Positions 1 through 7,543 of a stretch of 64,000 bases of DNA are shown in pieces. The notes under the pieces are model-generated. The model did no database searches, was not told the DNA's origin, and worked only from the letters and a program-made list of their open reading frames with translations. This DNA comes from JBCBKP01 sp038521625 (GTDB lineage: Bacteria > Planctomycetota > Phycisphaerae > Phycisphaerales > UBA1924). How positions within the stretch are numbered: position 1 is the first letter of the stretch; each line of letters begins with the position of its first letter. The stretch covers positions 1-64,000 of the forward strand of contig JBCBKP010000013.1 of assembly GCA_038521625.1 (NCBI GenBank), read 5' to 3'. The position numbers were made by a program, and so were the translations under genes.

Positions 1-202
1 CTGAGAGCGGCGCGACGTCGCGCGATCGCTCGCCCTCGCGATCCACCGCGTCCAGCCCGCCGCGGACGGTCAGCCACGCGAGCGAGGCGATCGAGAGGAC
101 AATGAGCACCGCGAGCAGCCCGAGGTCCGCCAGCCCGATCTCGGGAGCGCCGCCGGCACCGGCACCAGCGGCGGCGGGCCCGGCGACGCCCGCGAGCACC
201 AC
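1..202 (-). CDS. Partial putative membrane protein (3' end outside window)
   Basis: The frame is open from a GTG GTG pair to the window edge (67 codons) with strong G/C at third codon positions. The N-terminus is rich in Ala and Gly and could be a signal segment. A hydrophobic stretch at about residues 28-47 (LGLLAVLIVLSIASLAW) looks like a membrane helix, followed by a charged segment (DREGERSRD). It diverges from trpC, and the two genes may share the AT-rich CTATAG core about 15 bases upstream of this start. I do not recognise the family, and the start could lie elsewhere because no clear ribosome binding site is visible. Confidence 0.45.
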   Translation of the reverse strand, partial: MVLAGVAGPAAAGAGAGGAPEIGLADLGLLAVLIVLSIASLAWLTVRGGLDAVDREGERSRDVAPLS

Positions 203-218
203 CGTCGCGACGCCCGCG

Positions 219-226
219 CTATAGAT
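219..226. promoter_or_regulatory. Possible divergent -10 element (CTATAG core)
   Basis: The palindromic CTATAG can be read as TATAGA on the plus strand, ending 8 bases before the trpC ATG. On the minus strand it reads TATAGC, about 15 bases before the GTG of the left-edge gene. It is the only AT-rich patch in the gap. No convincing -35 is visible on either side. Confidence 0.35.
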
Positions 227-233
227 CCTGCCG

Positions 234-1109
234 ATGCCCGGCGAACCAGATCCAGATCGCGGCGAAGGCCCACGCGAGACCCCCGCGGTCCTCGCGGAGA
301 TCCTGGAGCACAAACGCCTCGAGGTGGAGCGGCTCAAGTTCGAGCGATCGATGGCCGAGCTCGAGGCCGAGGTGGCGCAGGCGGAGCCGCCGCGGAACTT
401 CTTCCGGGCGGTGACGCGGCAGGACAGCTCGGGCACGTCGATCATCGCGGAGGTCAAGCGGAAGAGCCCGTCGGCGGGCTGGATGCGTTCGGAGTACGAG
501 GGCGACGGGTTCCAGCCCGAGCAGGTCGCCGCGGCGTACCACCGGGCCGGGGCGTCGGCGATCAGCTGCCTGACCGACGAGCGGTTCTTCGGGGGCCATC
601 TCTCGTACATCCAGCGAATCAAAGACGTCGTCCGGCTCCCGGTCCTCCGCAAGGACTTCATCATCCACCCGATTCAGCTCTGGGAGAGCCGGGCCGCGGG
701 GGCGGACGCGGTGCTGCTGATCGCCGAGGCGCTCGATCTCGCGCTCCTGGTGGACATGCTGATCCTCGCCCAGCAGCTCCAGCTGACGGTGCTGGTCGAG
801 GTGCACTCGGCCGAGAACCTGCTGCGGGTCCGCCCCCATATCGGCTTCCCGCACCCGACCTACTGCCTGCTCGGGATCAACAACCGCGACCTGAAGACCA
901 TGACGACGGACCTGGCCCACACCACGCGGCTCGTGGACATGGTCGAGGACACCTCGGTCCTGGTCAGCGAATCGGGCATCCGAACACCATCCGACCTCGA
1001 TCGTCTGCGCGAGGTGGGGGTGCGGATCGCGCTGGTGGGCGAGCACCTGATGCGGCAGCCCTCGCCCGGCGAGGCGCTCGCGGAGTTGCTCGCCAGGCGT
1101 CCGGACTGA
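234..1109 (+). CDS. trpC: Indole-3-glycerol phosphate synthase
   Basis: The enzyme closes the indole ring of 1-(2-carboxyphenylamino)-deoxyribulose phosphate in tryptophan synthesis. The 291-residue product has the full TIM-barrel signature: IIAEVKRKSPS (residues 70-80, Lys75/Lys77), LRKDFI (Lys140), LVEVHS (Glu189), INNRD (Asn217) and SESGI (Ser247). About 15 residues precede the usual N-terminal helix (AEILEHKRLEVERLK). The ATG is kept as the first in-frame start; no Shine-Dalgarno site is seen, but a TATAGA hexamer lies just upstream, so the mRNA may be leaderless. No other trp gene is in the window, so the pathway genes appear to be scattered. Confidence 0.95.
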   Translation: MPGEPDPDRGEGPRETPAVLAEILEHKRLEVERLKFERSMAELEAEVAQAEPPRNFFRAVTRQDSSGTSIIAEVKRKSPSAGWMRSEYEGDGFQPEQVAAAYHRAGASAISCLTDERFFGGHLSYIQRIKDVVRLPVLRKDFIIHPIQLWESRAAGADAVLLIAEALDLALLVDMLILAQQLQLTVLVEVHSAENLLRVRPHIGFPHPTYCLLGINNRDLKTMTTDLAHTTRLVDMVEDTSVLVSESGIRTPSDLDRLREVGVRIALVGEHLMRQPSPGEALAELLARRPD

Positions 1110-1150
1110 CGACCGGGCGGGACCACCGCATCCCGGGGCTCGCACGCCGG

Positions 1151-1177
1151 TTGGAAGACCCGGAGGATCCCTACAGT
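1151..1177 (+). promoter_or_regulatory. Possible promoter of the TlpA-like gene
   Basis: TTGGAA and TACAGT are separated by 15 bases, a little short, and lie about 58 bases upstream of the ATG at 1235. The TACAGT hexamer recurs before lolC at 57798. Called by eye. Confidence 0.3.
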
Positions 1178-1234
1178 CACCGCTGCATGCGGCCGATGCC
1201 GGCACATCCGGCCGTTCGGAAGGAGTTTGCCCAG

Positions 1235-2599
1235 ATGTCGATCTCGCCCGCCCGACCGATCGCGTGTCGTGTCGCCTCGGCCCTCGCGGTGCTCGCCGCC
1301 GGTCTGTTCGCCTCGGTCGCCTCGGCGCAGAACGAGACCGAGCGCGCCCGCGCGATCTTCTCCTCGGCCGCCGCCCGGCTCGATACCTACATCTCTCTCT
1401 CCGCGGACATCGAGCTCGACGGGAGCGCCCCGGGGCAGTTCGACCAGACCACCCCGACCGGCACGGGCAAGCTGCGGATGATCGCGATCGAGGACAACCC
1501 GATCAAGGGCGCCGGCGGGGAGCAGATCACGCGGATCGATGCGATGTTCCAGAGAACCCGTCGCGATGATCCGCGGGAGCTCTCGCTGTTTGGCACGCCG
1601 TACAGGAACCTCTGGACCGACCCGGATCGCGAGGTCGTTGTCCGCCGGCTGGCCGGGCGTGGCATCGCGCCGCCGGCGGCCAGCCTGGCGAGCATGATGA
1701 TGCCCGAGCTGCACCAGGAGAGGCCGTTCGCGCGAGAGCTGCGGGCCGAGAGTTACACGTTCGAGGGCCAGGAGCTGGTCGGCGATGAGCTCTGTGACAA
1801 GATCCGCGTCGTGTACGGCGACGCGCCCAGCGAGCCGAAGGCGGGCCTGATCCTCGAGCAGCTGAATGTCCCCGAGGCGGTCTGGTACATGTCGGTCAAC
1901 GACCGATTCCCGCGTCGCGTCGATCGCCTCGGCGACTACGACCTCGACCGCACCCACATCATGACCAGCCTGGTCTGGGACGAGGCGATCTTCGAGGCCG
2001 ACCTGGAGCTCGAGCCGCCGGCGGGCTGGACCTACGACGGGCCCCGCATCCGCGAGGGCCGTGACACCGTCGAGCAGGGCGGCGCGCCGCTGCCGGAGCG
2101 GAACCCGAACATCGTTCCGCCGAGCGAGCCGGCGAAGCGTCTGGTGGCACCCGGATTCCGCATGCTCGACTCGAGCGGGAACTTCTTCACGAACGCGGAG
2201 GCGCTCGGACAGGTCAGCGTGCTGTACTTCTGGGGCACTTGGTGCGTCCCCTGCCGCGAGTACAGCCCGCTCGTCGACGCCCTGATCGACTCTTTCAAGG
2301 ACGAGCCGGTCGGCGTGTACGCCCCGGCGATCCGCGAGCGCGACGAGGAGGCGGTCCGCGGGTTCCTCGCCGAGCGGGGCTACCGCTACGAGCTGCTGCT
2401 CGGGACCGGAAACCGCGTCGGCGCCGACTCCGTGGCCCGGGCCTTCCGCGTGCGCGTCTACCCGACGATCGTGGTCCTGACCGACCGCGGCACGATCCTC
2501 GCCACCGAGCAGGCCGGCGGCGGGCGGACGGCCGAGGAGGTCGTCGGCTCGATCGAGGCGACGATCCGCGAATACCTCGACAACGAGTTCGAGGGCTGA
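1235..2599 (+). CDS. Secreted protein with C-terminal TlpA-like thioredoxin domain
   Basis: The 454-residue protein starts with an N-terminal signal peptide (MSISPARPIACRVASALAVL...ASAQ, cleavage near residue 32). A middle region of about 270 residues resembles outer-membrane-lipoprotein carrier-like folds in planctomycetes but has no motif I can name firmly. A C-terminal thioredoxin domain carries the dithiol WCVPC (Cys337/Cys340) and a cis-proline segment (VYPTIVVL). It is probably a periplasmic or membrane-facing disulfide reductase of the TlpA/ResA type. The ATG at 1235 is preferred over upstream starts because AAGGAG lies 9 bases before it and the signal peptide follows directly. It is transcribed alone after trpC. 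Confidence 0.85.
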   Translation: MSISPARPIACRVASALAVLAAGLFASVASAQNETERARAIFSSAAARLDTYISLSADIELDGSAPGQFDQTTPTGTGKLRMIAIEDNPIKGAGGEQITRIDAMFQRTRRDDPRELSLFGTPYRNLWTDPDREVVVRRLAGRGIAPPAASLASMMMPELHQERPFARELRAESYTFEGQELVGDELCDKIRVVYGDAPSEPKAGLILEQLNVPEAVWYMSVNDRFPRRVDRLGDYDLDRTHIMTSLVWDEAIFEADLELEPPAGWTYDGPRIREGRDTVEQGGAPLPERNPNIVPPSEPAKRLVAPGFRMLDSSGNFFTNAEALGQVSVLYFWGTWCVPCREYSPLVDALIDSFKDEPVGVYAPAIRERDEEAVRGFLAERGYRYELLLGTGNRVGADSVARAFRVRVYPTIVVLTDRGTILATEQAGGGRTAEEVVGSIEATIREYLDNEFEG

Positions 2600-2624
2600 G
2601 CCGAAGGCAGCGTCTGGCGTCGGA

Positions 2625-3023
2625 TCAGTACGGCCTGCCGTAGAGCCTGTACGGCGTCCGGCGCCGCGGCCCACGGTCGAAGTAGATGATCGTCCGAGCG
2701 TTGGTCGGCAGCGTCTCGCGCCGGCTGTACCGCAGCGAGTCGCGCCGCGCCTCCGGCCAGTCGTCGATCGCCGTGATCGCCCGGCTCGCGTGCCGGTTGA
2801 GTGCGCCGTCGTTCCTCGAGAGCTCCGGCGCCGGGAACGCGGACGGGCGCGGTGCGGTCCGATCGACGCGAGGCGCGAAAAGCACCGCCGACGAGGAACC
2901 GCGGGCGTCGGTGTAGAGCATCGGCGGCAGCGACAGCGCGAGGCTGGTCTGTCCCTGGGCCGAGCTCACGGCGAGACTCGCGGCCAGTCCGAGAATGATC
3001 CTGCCGGTTCCGGTCTTCAGCAT
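2625..3023 (-). CDS. Small secreted protein of unknown function
   Basis: This 132-residue product starts with a typical signal peptide (MLKTGTGRIILGLAASLAVSSAQG) followed by a soluble, Arg- and Pro-rich region ending TPYRLYGRPY. No family motif is recognised. The ATG at 3023 is chosen because it begins right before the signal peptide; a longer reading would add an unlikely leader. It converges with the TlpA-like gene, ending 26 bases from that gene's stop. GC-rich third positions support real coding. Confidence 0.6.
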   Translation of the reverse strand: MLKTGTGRIILGLAASLAVSSAQGQTSLALSLPPMLYTDARGSSSAVLFAPRVDRTAPRPSAFPAPELSRNDGALNRHASRAITAIDDWPEARRDSLRYSRRETLPTNARTIIYFDRGPRRRTPYRLYGRPY

Positions 3024-3144
3024 GCCTGGGATGGTACAAGCCGCGAGCCAGATCACGGACCCGCCGTCAGAGGTTCGCTGCGGGGTCCGAGCCGGCGGCG
3101 GTGTTGCGTCCGGGCAACACGCCGTGGCTCCATCCCGACGCGAA

Positions 3145-3218
3145 CACCCCCGGCAGGATTCGAACCTGCGACCTGCGGATTAGGAATCCGCCGCTCTATC
3201 CAACTGAGCTACGAGGGC
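3145..3218 (-). tRNA. tRNA-Arg (anticodon CCU)
   Basis: The minus strand folds as a complete 74-base cloverleaf. The acceptor stem is GCCCTCG/CGGGGGT (with G-U wobbles), the D-arm is GCTC...GAGC with AGTTGGATA in the loop, and the anticodon stem is GCGGA/TCCGC with loop TTCCTAA, so the anticodon is CCT. The T-arm is GCAGG/CCTGC with the loop TTCGAAT, and the discriminator is G. CCA is not encoded. It decodes AGG, a rare codon in such a high-GC genome. Confidence 0.96.
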
Positions 3219-3293
3219 CTCGTCCACAGTCTACGGGCCGCCCGCCACGCCCCGCCGCCGCGCGGCTACCTTCGGGGCTCCCGGAGAGCCCAG

Positions 3294-5396
3294 TTGGACC
3301 AAGACCAGCCCCATGTCCCGATCCCGCCGTACGTCCGCGACCTGTCCGGGTCGTCCGACTCGCCGCTCTGGTCGGAGTGGCTGCTGACCAACGGGCTCGG
3401 CGGGTACGCGATGGGGACGACGCTCGGCGTGCCGACGCGCCGCTACCACGGCCTGCTCGTCGCCTCGATGAACCCGCCGGTCGACCGCGTCGTCGCGCTC
3501 TCGTCGGTCGTCGACCGCGTGACTCTCGGCCACAACGCCTCGCTCGCGGACGCGACGCTCACGCCGTTCCACTTCCGCGGGTCCGACTGCCGGGTGATCC
3601 GCCCGACGATCCCGGTGCGCTTCGAGAAGGACGTCGAGTGCCGCTGGCGGTACGAGGTCCCTCTGGTGACCGGCGACCACGCCGTCGTGACCAAGACCGT
3701 GCACCTGTTCGACCGGCGCAACGCGGTGGCGATCTCCTACGGCATCGAGGTCGATCACGGGATGCCGTGGGCGATCTCGCTCCGCCCGCTGGTCGCGCTG
3801 CGCGATTTCCACGCGCTGGTCCGGCGCGACCGCGCCCGCGATCGGTTCCACACGCGTCAGGTCAAGGGGGGCATTCTTTGCCTCACGCGCGACGCCGGGC
3901 TGCACCTCGAGTGCGCCGGCGCGGGCTTCGAATCCGGCGCCGAGTTCTGGCGATCGATCGAGTACGCGTGGGAGGGCCGGCGCGGGCTCGACCTGATCGA
4001 GGACCTCTACAGCCCCGGCGCGTTCGTCGCCCGCGGCGAGGGGCGGCTCGAGGAGCTGACGCTGTTCGCCTCGGCCGACACGATGTCCCCCGAGCCGATC
4101 GTGCCCGACCGCGTGGCGCGCCGGGTCCGGCTGAGCAAGCTCACGCGCGACACCATCGCCCGCGCCGGCGAGCCCGAGGACGGGGTCCAGCGTCTGGCGC
4201 TCGCGCGTCTGGCCGTGGCGTCGGACGACTTCGTGGTGCAGCGCGGCCCGGCGAGCGAGGGCCTGTCGAGCGTCATCGCGGGCTACCCGTGGTTCAGCGA
4301 CTGGGGGCGGGACACGATGATCTCGCTGCCCGGGCTGATGCTCGCGACCGGCCGGCACGCCGAGGCGTTCAAGACGCTTGCGGTGTTCGCGCGCCACCGG
4401 CGGCGCGGGCTGATCCCGAACCGGTTCGACGACTACTCGGGGCCGGCCCACTACAACACCGTGGACGCGTCGCTCTGGTTCCTGCACGCCGCGGCCGAGT
4501 ACCGGCTCGCCTCGGGAGACCACGCCGGCTACGAGGCCGAGCTCGCGCCCGCGGCGCTCGACATCATCGACGCCTACCGGCGCGGGACGGACTACGGAAT
4601 CGCGATGGACCCGCTCGACGCCCTCATCAGCGCCGGCGGCCCGGAGACCCAGCTCACCTGGATGGACGCGCAGCGCGACGGCGTCGTGTTCACGCCGCGC
4701 TTCGGCAAGGCGGTCGAGATCAACGCCCTCTGGCACAACGGGCTCGTCGCCACGGCGCGGGCGATCGAGGGCCAGGACGCGGCTCGCGCCCGCGAACTGA
4801 CGGAGCTCGCCGCGCGGGTCCGCGAGTCGTTCAACGAGCGGTTCGTCGATCCCGAGGGTGAGGGGCTCTTCGACTGCGTCGTGCCGCGTCCCGATTCGTC
4901 CGGCGCCGGTCGGGCCTGGCACGCCGTGCGGGAGATCCGCCCGAATCAGATCTTTGCGGTCAGCCTGCCGCACGGCCCGCTCGACGCCGAGCGTGCCGCG
5001 GGTGTGGTCGGTTGTGTCAGGGAGCGACTGTTCACGCCGAAGGGCCTGCGGACGCTCTCTTCGGAACACGAGAAGTACGTGGGCCGGCTCGAGGGCTCGA
5101 TGTTCAACCGTGACGCGGCGTACCACAACGGGACGGTCTGGCCCTGGCTCGCGGGCCCGTTCGCCGAGGCGGTGATGCGGGTCGGCGGGTTCGACGAGCC
5201 CTCGCGGGCCGAGGCCCGCGCGATCCTCGAGCCGCTCGTCGCCGAACTCGACGCGGGCTACCCGGGGGCGATCGCGGAGATCTTCGACGGCGACGAGACC
5301 CCGCCGCAGCGCCCCGATGGCTGCATCGCCCAGGCGTGGTCGGTGGCCGAGACGCTGCGTGTCTACGCGTTGAGCTTCTGCCGTCCGGGCGGCTGA
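3294..5396 (+). CDS. Glycogen debranching enzyme (amylo-alpha-1,6-glucosidase type)
   Basis: This 700-residue protein matches the archaeal/bacterial debranching family. The N-terminal beta-domain opens with SEWLLTNGLGGYAMGT and GVPTRRYHGLLVA, typical of this group. The C-terminal (alpha/alpha)6 barrel carries WFSDWGRDTMISLPGL near residue 335, NRFDDYSGPAHYNTVDASLW, and GTVWPWLAGPF. It should hydrolyse alpha-1,6 branch linkages in glycogen. The start is taken as TTG because GGAG sits 7 bases before it and the length then fits the family; the open frame extends far upstream through the tRNA, which cannot be coding. A TACCTT hexamer at 3267 is a possible -10. No other glycogen gene is nearby. 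Confidence 0.9.
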   Translation: MDQDQPHVPIPPYVRDLSGSSDSPLWSEWLLTNGLGGYAMGTTLGVPTRRYHGLLVASMNPPVDRVVALSSVVDRVTLGHNASLADATLTPFHFRGSDCRVIRPTIPVRFEKDVECRWRYEVPLVTGDHAVVTKTVHLFDRRNAVAISYGIEVDHGMPWAISLRPLVALRDFHALVRRDRARDRFHTRQVKGGILCLTRDAGLHLECAGAGFESGAEFWRSIEYAWEGRRGLDLIEDLYSPGAFVARGEGRLEELTLFASADTMSPEPIVPDRVARRVRLSKLTRDTIARAGEPEDGVQRLALARLAVASDDFVVQRGPASEGLSSVIAGYPWFSDWGRDTMISLPGLMLATGRHAEAFKTLAVFARHRRRGLIPNRFDDYSGPAHYNTVDASLWFLHAAAEYRLASGDHAGYEAELAPAALDIIDAYRRGTDYGIAMDPLDALISAGGPETQLTWMDAQRDGVVFTPRFGKAVEINALWHNGLVATARAIEGQDAARARELTELAARVRESFNERFVDPEGEGLFDCVVPRPDSSGAGRAWHAVREIRPNQIFAVSLPHGPLDAERAAGVVGCVRERLFTPKGLRTLSSEHEKYVGRLEGSMFNRDAAYHNGTVWPWLAGPFAEAVMRVGGFDEPSRAEARAILEPLVAELDAGYPGAIAEIFDGDETPPQRPDGCIAQAWSVAETLRVYALSFCRPGG

Positions 5397-5402
5397 GCCC
5401 GC

Positions 5403-5810
5403 TCAGGCGACGCCCGCGGCGGCCGCTTCGGTGCGGCGCTGACGCTGCTCGAGCTCGTCCTTGAGGCGCCGCGCCTTCTCTTCCGGCAGCATCGCGGCGA
5501 GCGCGGCCCACGCGAACGAGGGCTCCTTGCCGCAGCCCTTGCCGTGGTTCTTCATCATCTCGCGGTACTGCGATTCGTTGATGCTGCCGTCGGCCATCAT
5601 CTCCACCGGCGACTTCCGCATCGACTCGATCATCATCCGCGCGTCCTCGGCGGTGATGTTGCCCTCGGCGAGATAGGCCGCGATCTCGCGCCGTGTGCGC
5701 TCCTTGGCGCGGCGGCCGAGGTACATGCAGACCGGGATCGAGGTCAGGATGCACGTGACCCCGAGAGAACCGACCGAGATGATGATCATCAGAGCAACGT
5801 TGCTGTCCAT
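5403..5810 (-). CDS. SHOCT-like small membrane protein, copy 4 (longest)
   Basis: This 135-residue protein has one N-terminal membrane helix (ALMIIISVGSLGVTCILTSIPVCMYL), a basic patch, then the array motif RREIAAYLAEGNITAEDARMMIE. It alone has a second, weaker copy of the motif (VEMMADGSINESQYREMMKN) and a charged C-terminal helix (LPEEKARRLKDELEQRQRR). The motif resembles the short SHOCT-like helix-turn-helix found at the ends of membrane proteins. It is the last gene of a four-gene tandem array on the minus strand: its ATG lies 10 bases after the stop of copy 3, with AGAGGA in between. Function unknown. Confidence 0.75.
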   Translation of the reverse strand: MDSNVALMIIISVGSLGVTCILTSIPVCMYLGRRAKERTRREIAAYLAEGNITAEDARMMIESMRKSPVEMMADGSINESQYREMMKNHGKGCGKEPSFAWAALAAMLPEEKARRLKDELEQRQRRTEAAAAGVA

Positions 5811-5820
5811 CGGATTCCTC

Positions 5821-6069
5821 TTAGGCCTCGTTGTCGTTGTCGTCGTTGTTGCCCGCGACGAGCATCCGCTCGCCCTGCTCGGGCGTCATGCTGCCCTCGG
5901 CGACGTAGGCGGCGATCTCGCGGCGCGATTCCTCGCGCTGCTTGTTCTTCTCGATCTGCGTGGCGCCGGCCATGATGATCGCCGTCATGGCGACCAGGCA
6001 GCCGAGCACGACCGAGGCGACCACGATGATCGTCCCGTTCTGGTCCGCGGCGAGCGTTGCGAATTCCAT
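5821..6069 (-). CDS. SHOCT-like small membrane protein, copy 3
   Basis: The 82-residue product has an N-terminal membrane helix (TIIVVASVVLGCLVAMTAIIMA), then QIEKNKQREESRREIAAYVAEGSMTPEQGERML, the shared array motif, and an acidic Asn/Asp tail. GGGGGTG precedes the ATG by 5-6 bases. The motif is nearly identical to those in the neighbouring copies, while the membrane helices differ in sequence. This suggests duplication with conservation concentrated on the cytoplasmic motif. Function unknown. Confidence 0.75.
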   Translation of the reverse strand: MEFATLAADQNGTIIVVASVVLGCLVAMTAIIMAGATQIEKNKQREESRREIAAYVAEGSMTPEQGERMLVAGNNDDNDNEA

Positions 6070-6147
6070 GGCTTCACCCCCGTCGGGCGCCGGGTGGTCG
6101 TGCGGTCGCGACCGCGGGCCCGCGGCGGCCGGACCGTTTGACGAAGA

Positions 6148-6435
6148 TCAACTCGTGCCGCAGCTCTCGCAGTCCTTCTTCAGACCGCCGGGATTGGCCG
6201 CGATCAGCCGCTCGGCATCGACGGGGCTGATGCTGCCCTCGGCCACATACGCGGCGATCTCGCGCCTCGATTCCTCGACGTGCTTGGACCGCTGGATGTG
6301 GCTCATCGTCCCCATGATGATGCCGAACACCGCGATCACGCCGCCGACCACGAAGAGAACAACCGGGATCGAGGCACGCAGGATCGAAGAGGTGCTCTCG
6401 CCGTCGGCGGCCAGCACGGCCAGCATGTCATCCAT
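6148..6435 (-). CDS. SHOCT-like small membrane protein, copy 2
   Basis: This 95-residue product has a helix at about residues 22-44 (IPVVLFVVGGVIAVFGIIMG), then HIQRSKHVEESRREIAAYVAEGSISPVDAERLIAA and a tail with the pair CESC. AAGGGGGA lies about 6 bases before the ATG. The Cys pair in the tail is unique to this copy. It is separated from copy 1 by 21 bases and from copy 3 by 78 bases, so all four may be co-transcribed. Function unknown. Confidence 0.75.
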   Translation of the reverse strand: MDDMLAVLAADGESTSSILRASIPVVLFVVGGVIAVFGIIMGTMSHIQRSKHVEESRREIAAYVAEGSISPVDAERLIAANPGGLKKDCESCGTS

Positions 6436-6456
6436 CGGATCCCCCTTCTGCGCCGG

Positions 6457-6696
6457 TCACATCGAGGCGCGCTTCTCGTCGGCCCGGATCAGCCGCTCTC
6501 CCTGCTCGGGCGTCATGCTGCCCTCGGCGATATAGGCCGCGATCTCACGCTTGGTTCTCTCGCGGGCGTTGCCCGTCACGACCTTGCGGATCTGGCAGGC
6601 CCCGACGATGAACACGACCATCACGATGCCCGCGAGCGGGATGAGGATGTCCTCATCGATCAGCCGTTCAAGGACGCTCTGAAGCTCGTGACTCAT
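6457..6696 (-). CDS. SHOCT-like small membrane protein, copy 1
   Basis: The 79-residue product (MSHELQSVLERLIDE...) has a membrane helix (IPLAGIVMVVFIVGACQI), a basic stretch, and the shared motif TKREIAAYIAEGSMTPEQGERLI. The ATG at 6696 follows a GGGAG about 6 bases upstream; longer readings in the same frame add a leader unlike the other copies. It is the first gene of the array and diverges from aat. Function unknown. Confidence 0.75.
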   Translation of the reverse strand: MSHELQSVLERLIDEDILIPLAGIVMVVFIVGACQIRKVVTGNARERTKREIAAYIAEGSMTPEQGERLIRADEKRASM

Positions 6697-6823
6697 CCCG
6701 TTTCTCCCGCGTCGGGGCTCCCGTGCCGAGCCCAGCCCGGCGACCCCCAGCGTTGTTCGGATCGGGCACACGCGGCTTTCAGTCCCGCGTGCGGGGCTCC
6801 GGCCTCCGAACCTCTACCGTACC

Positions 6824-7543
6824 ATGGGCTCGGTGCCCGGAGAAGCCGATCCGACCAGCGCGGGGCTCGTCGAGGCCGTTCTCGGCCTGTACGCCCGCGG
6901 CCTGTTCCCGATGGCCGATACCGAGGGCGTGTCGCCGGGCGAGACGGCGCCCATCGGCGTCTACCGCCCGGAGCGCCGGGGCCTGTTCCGCCTCGAGGAG
7001 GGCGGCCTGCGGGTCACCAGGTCGCTCCGCCAGCGGGTGCGGTCGGGGCGGTTCAGGGTGACGGCCGACCGGGCCTTCGACGAGACCGTCGCCGCGTGCA
7101 GCCGCGAGGAAGCCGAGGCATCTTCCCCCGAAGACGGAGTCTGGATCGACCCGCAGATGCGAACCATCTATAGGGAGCTGCACCGACGCGGCAACGCGCA
7201 CAGCGTCGAGGCCTGGCTGGCCCGGCCGGGCGGCGACGAGACGCTGGTCGGCGGGCTGTTCTGCGTCACGCTCGGCGGGCTGTGCGCCGGCGAGAGCATG
7301 TTCAGCCGCCCGGACCTCGGCGGCACCGACGCGAGCAAGGTCTGCCTGGTGCACCTCTGGCACCACCTGCGGGTGCACGGCTACGGCGTGCTGGACTGCC
7401 AGTTCGCGACCGAGCATCTCGCGAGCCTCGGGGCGATCGAGATCGAGCAAGAGCGTTACGAGATTGAACTGCCCGGCGTGCTGGCGCGCGGGGGGGCGTG
7501 GGGTGAGTTCGACCCCGATCTGGCGGGAAGCGCAATCACCTAG
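6824..7543 (+). CDS. aat: Leucyl/phenylalanyl-tRNA-protein transferase
   Basis: The enzyme transfers Leu or Phe from tRNA to proteins with N-terminal Arg or Lys, marking them for the N-end-rule pathway. The 239-residue protein carries the family signatures YARGLFPMAD, WIDPQM, HSVEAWL, LVGGLF, GESMFS, DASKVCLVHL and DCQFATEHLASLGA. A TACCGT hexamer ends only 3 bases before the ATG, so a slightly later start (GTG at 6833) is possible. The TAG stop shares the palindrome CTAG with the stop of the convergent gene. Confidence 0.93.
   Translation: MGSVPGEADPTSAGLVEAVLGLYARGLFPMADTEGVSPGETAPIGVYRPERRGLFRLEEGGLRVTRSLRQRVRSGRFRVTADRAFDETVAACSREEAEASSPEDGVWIDPQMRTIYRELHRRGNAHSVEAWLARPGGDETLVGGLFCVTLGGLCAGESMFSRPDLGGTDASKVCLVHLWHHLRVHGYGVLDCQFATEHLASLGAIEIEQERYEIELPGVLARGGAWGEFDPDLAGSAIT

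Noticed and set aside
2790..3293. Upstream extension of the debranching-enzyme frame
   Set aside because: It would run through the tRNA-Arg gene and part of an opposite-strand gene; the TTG at 3294 with GGAG gives the right family length.
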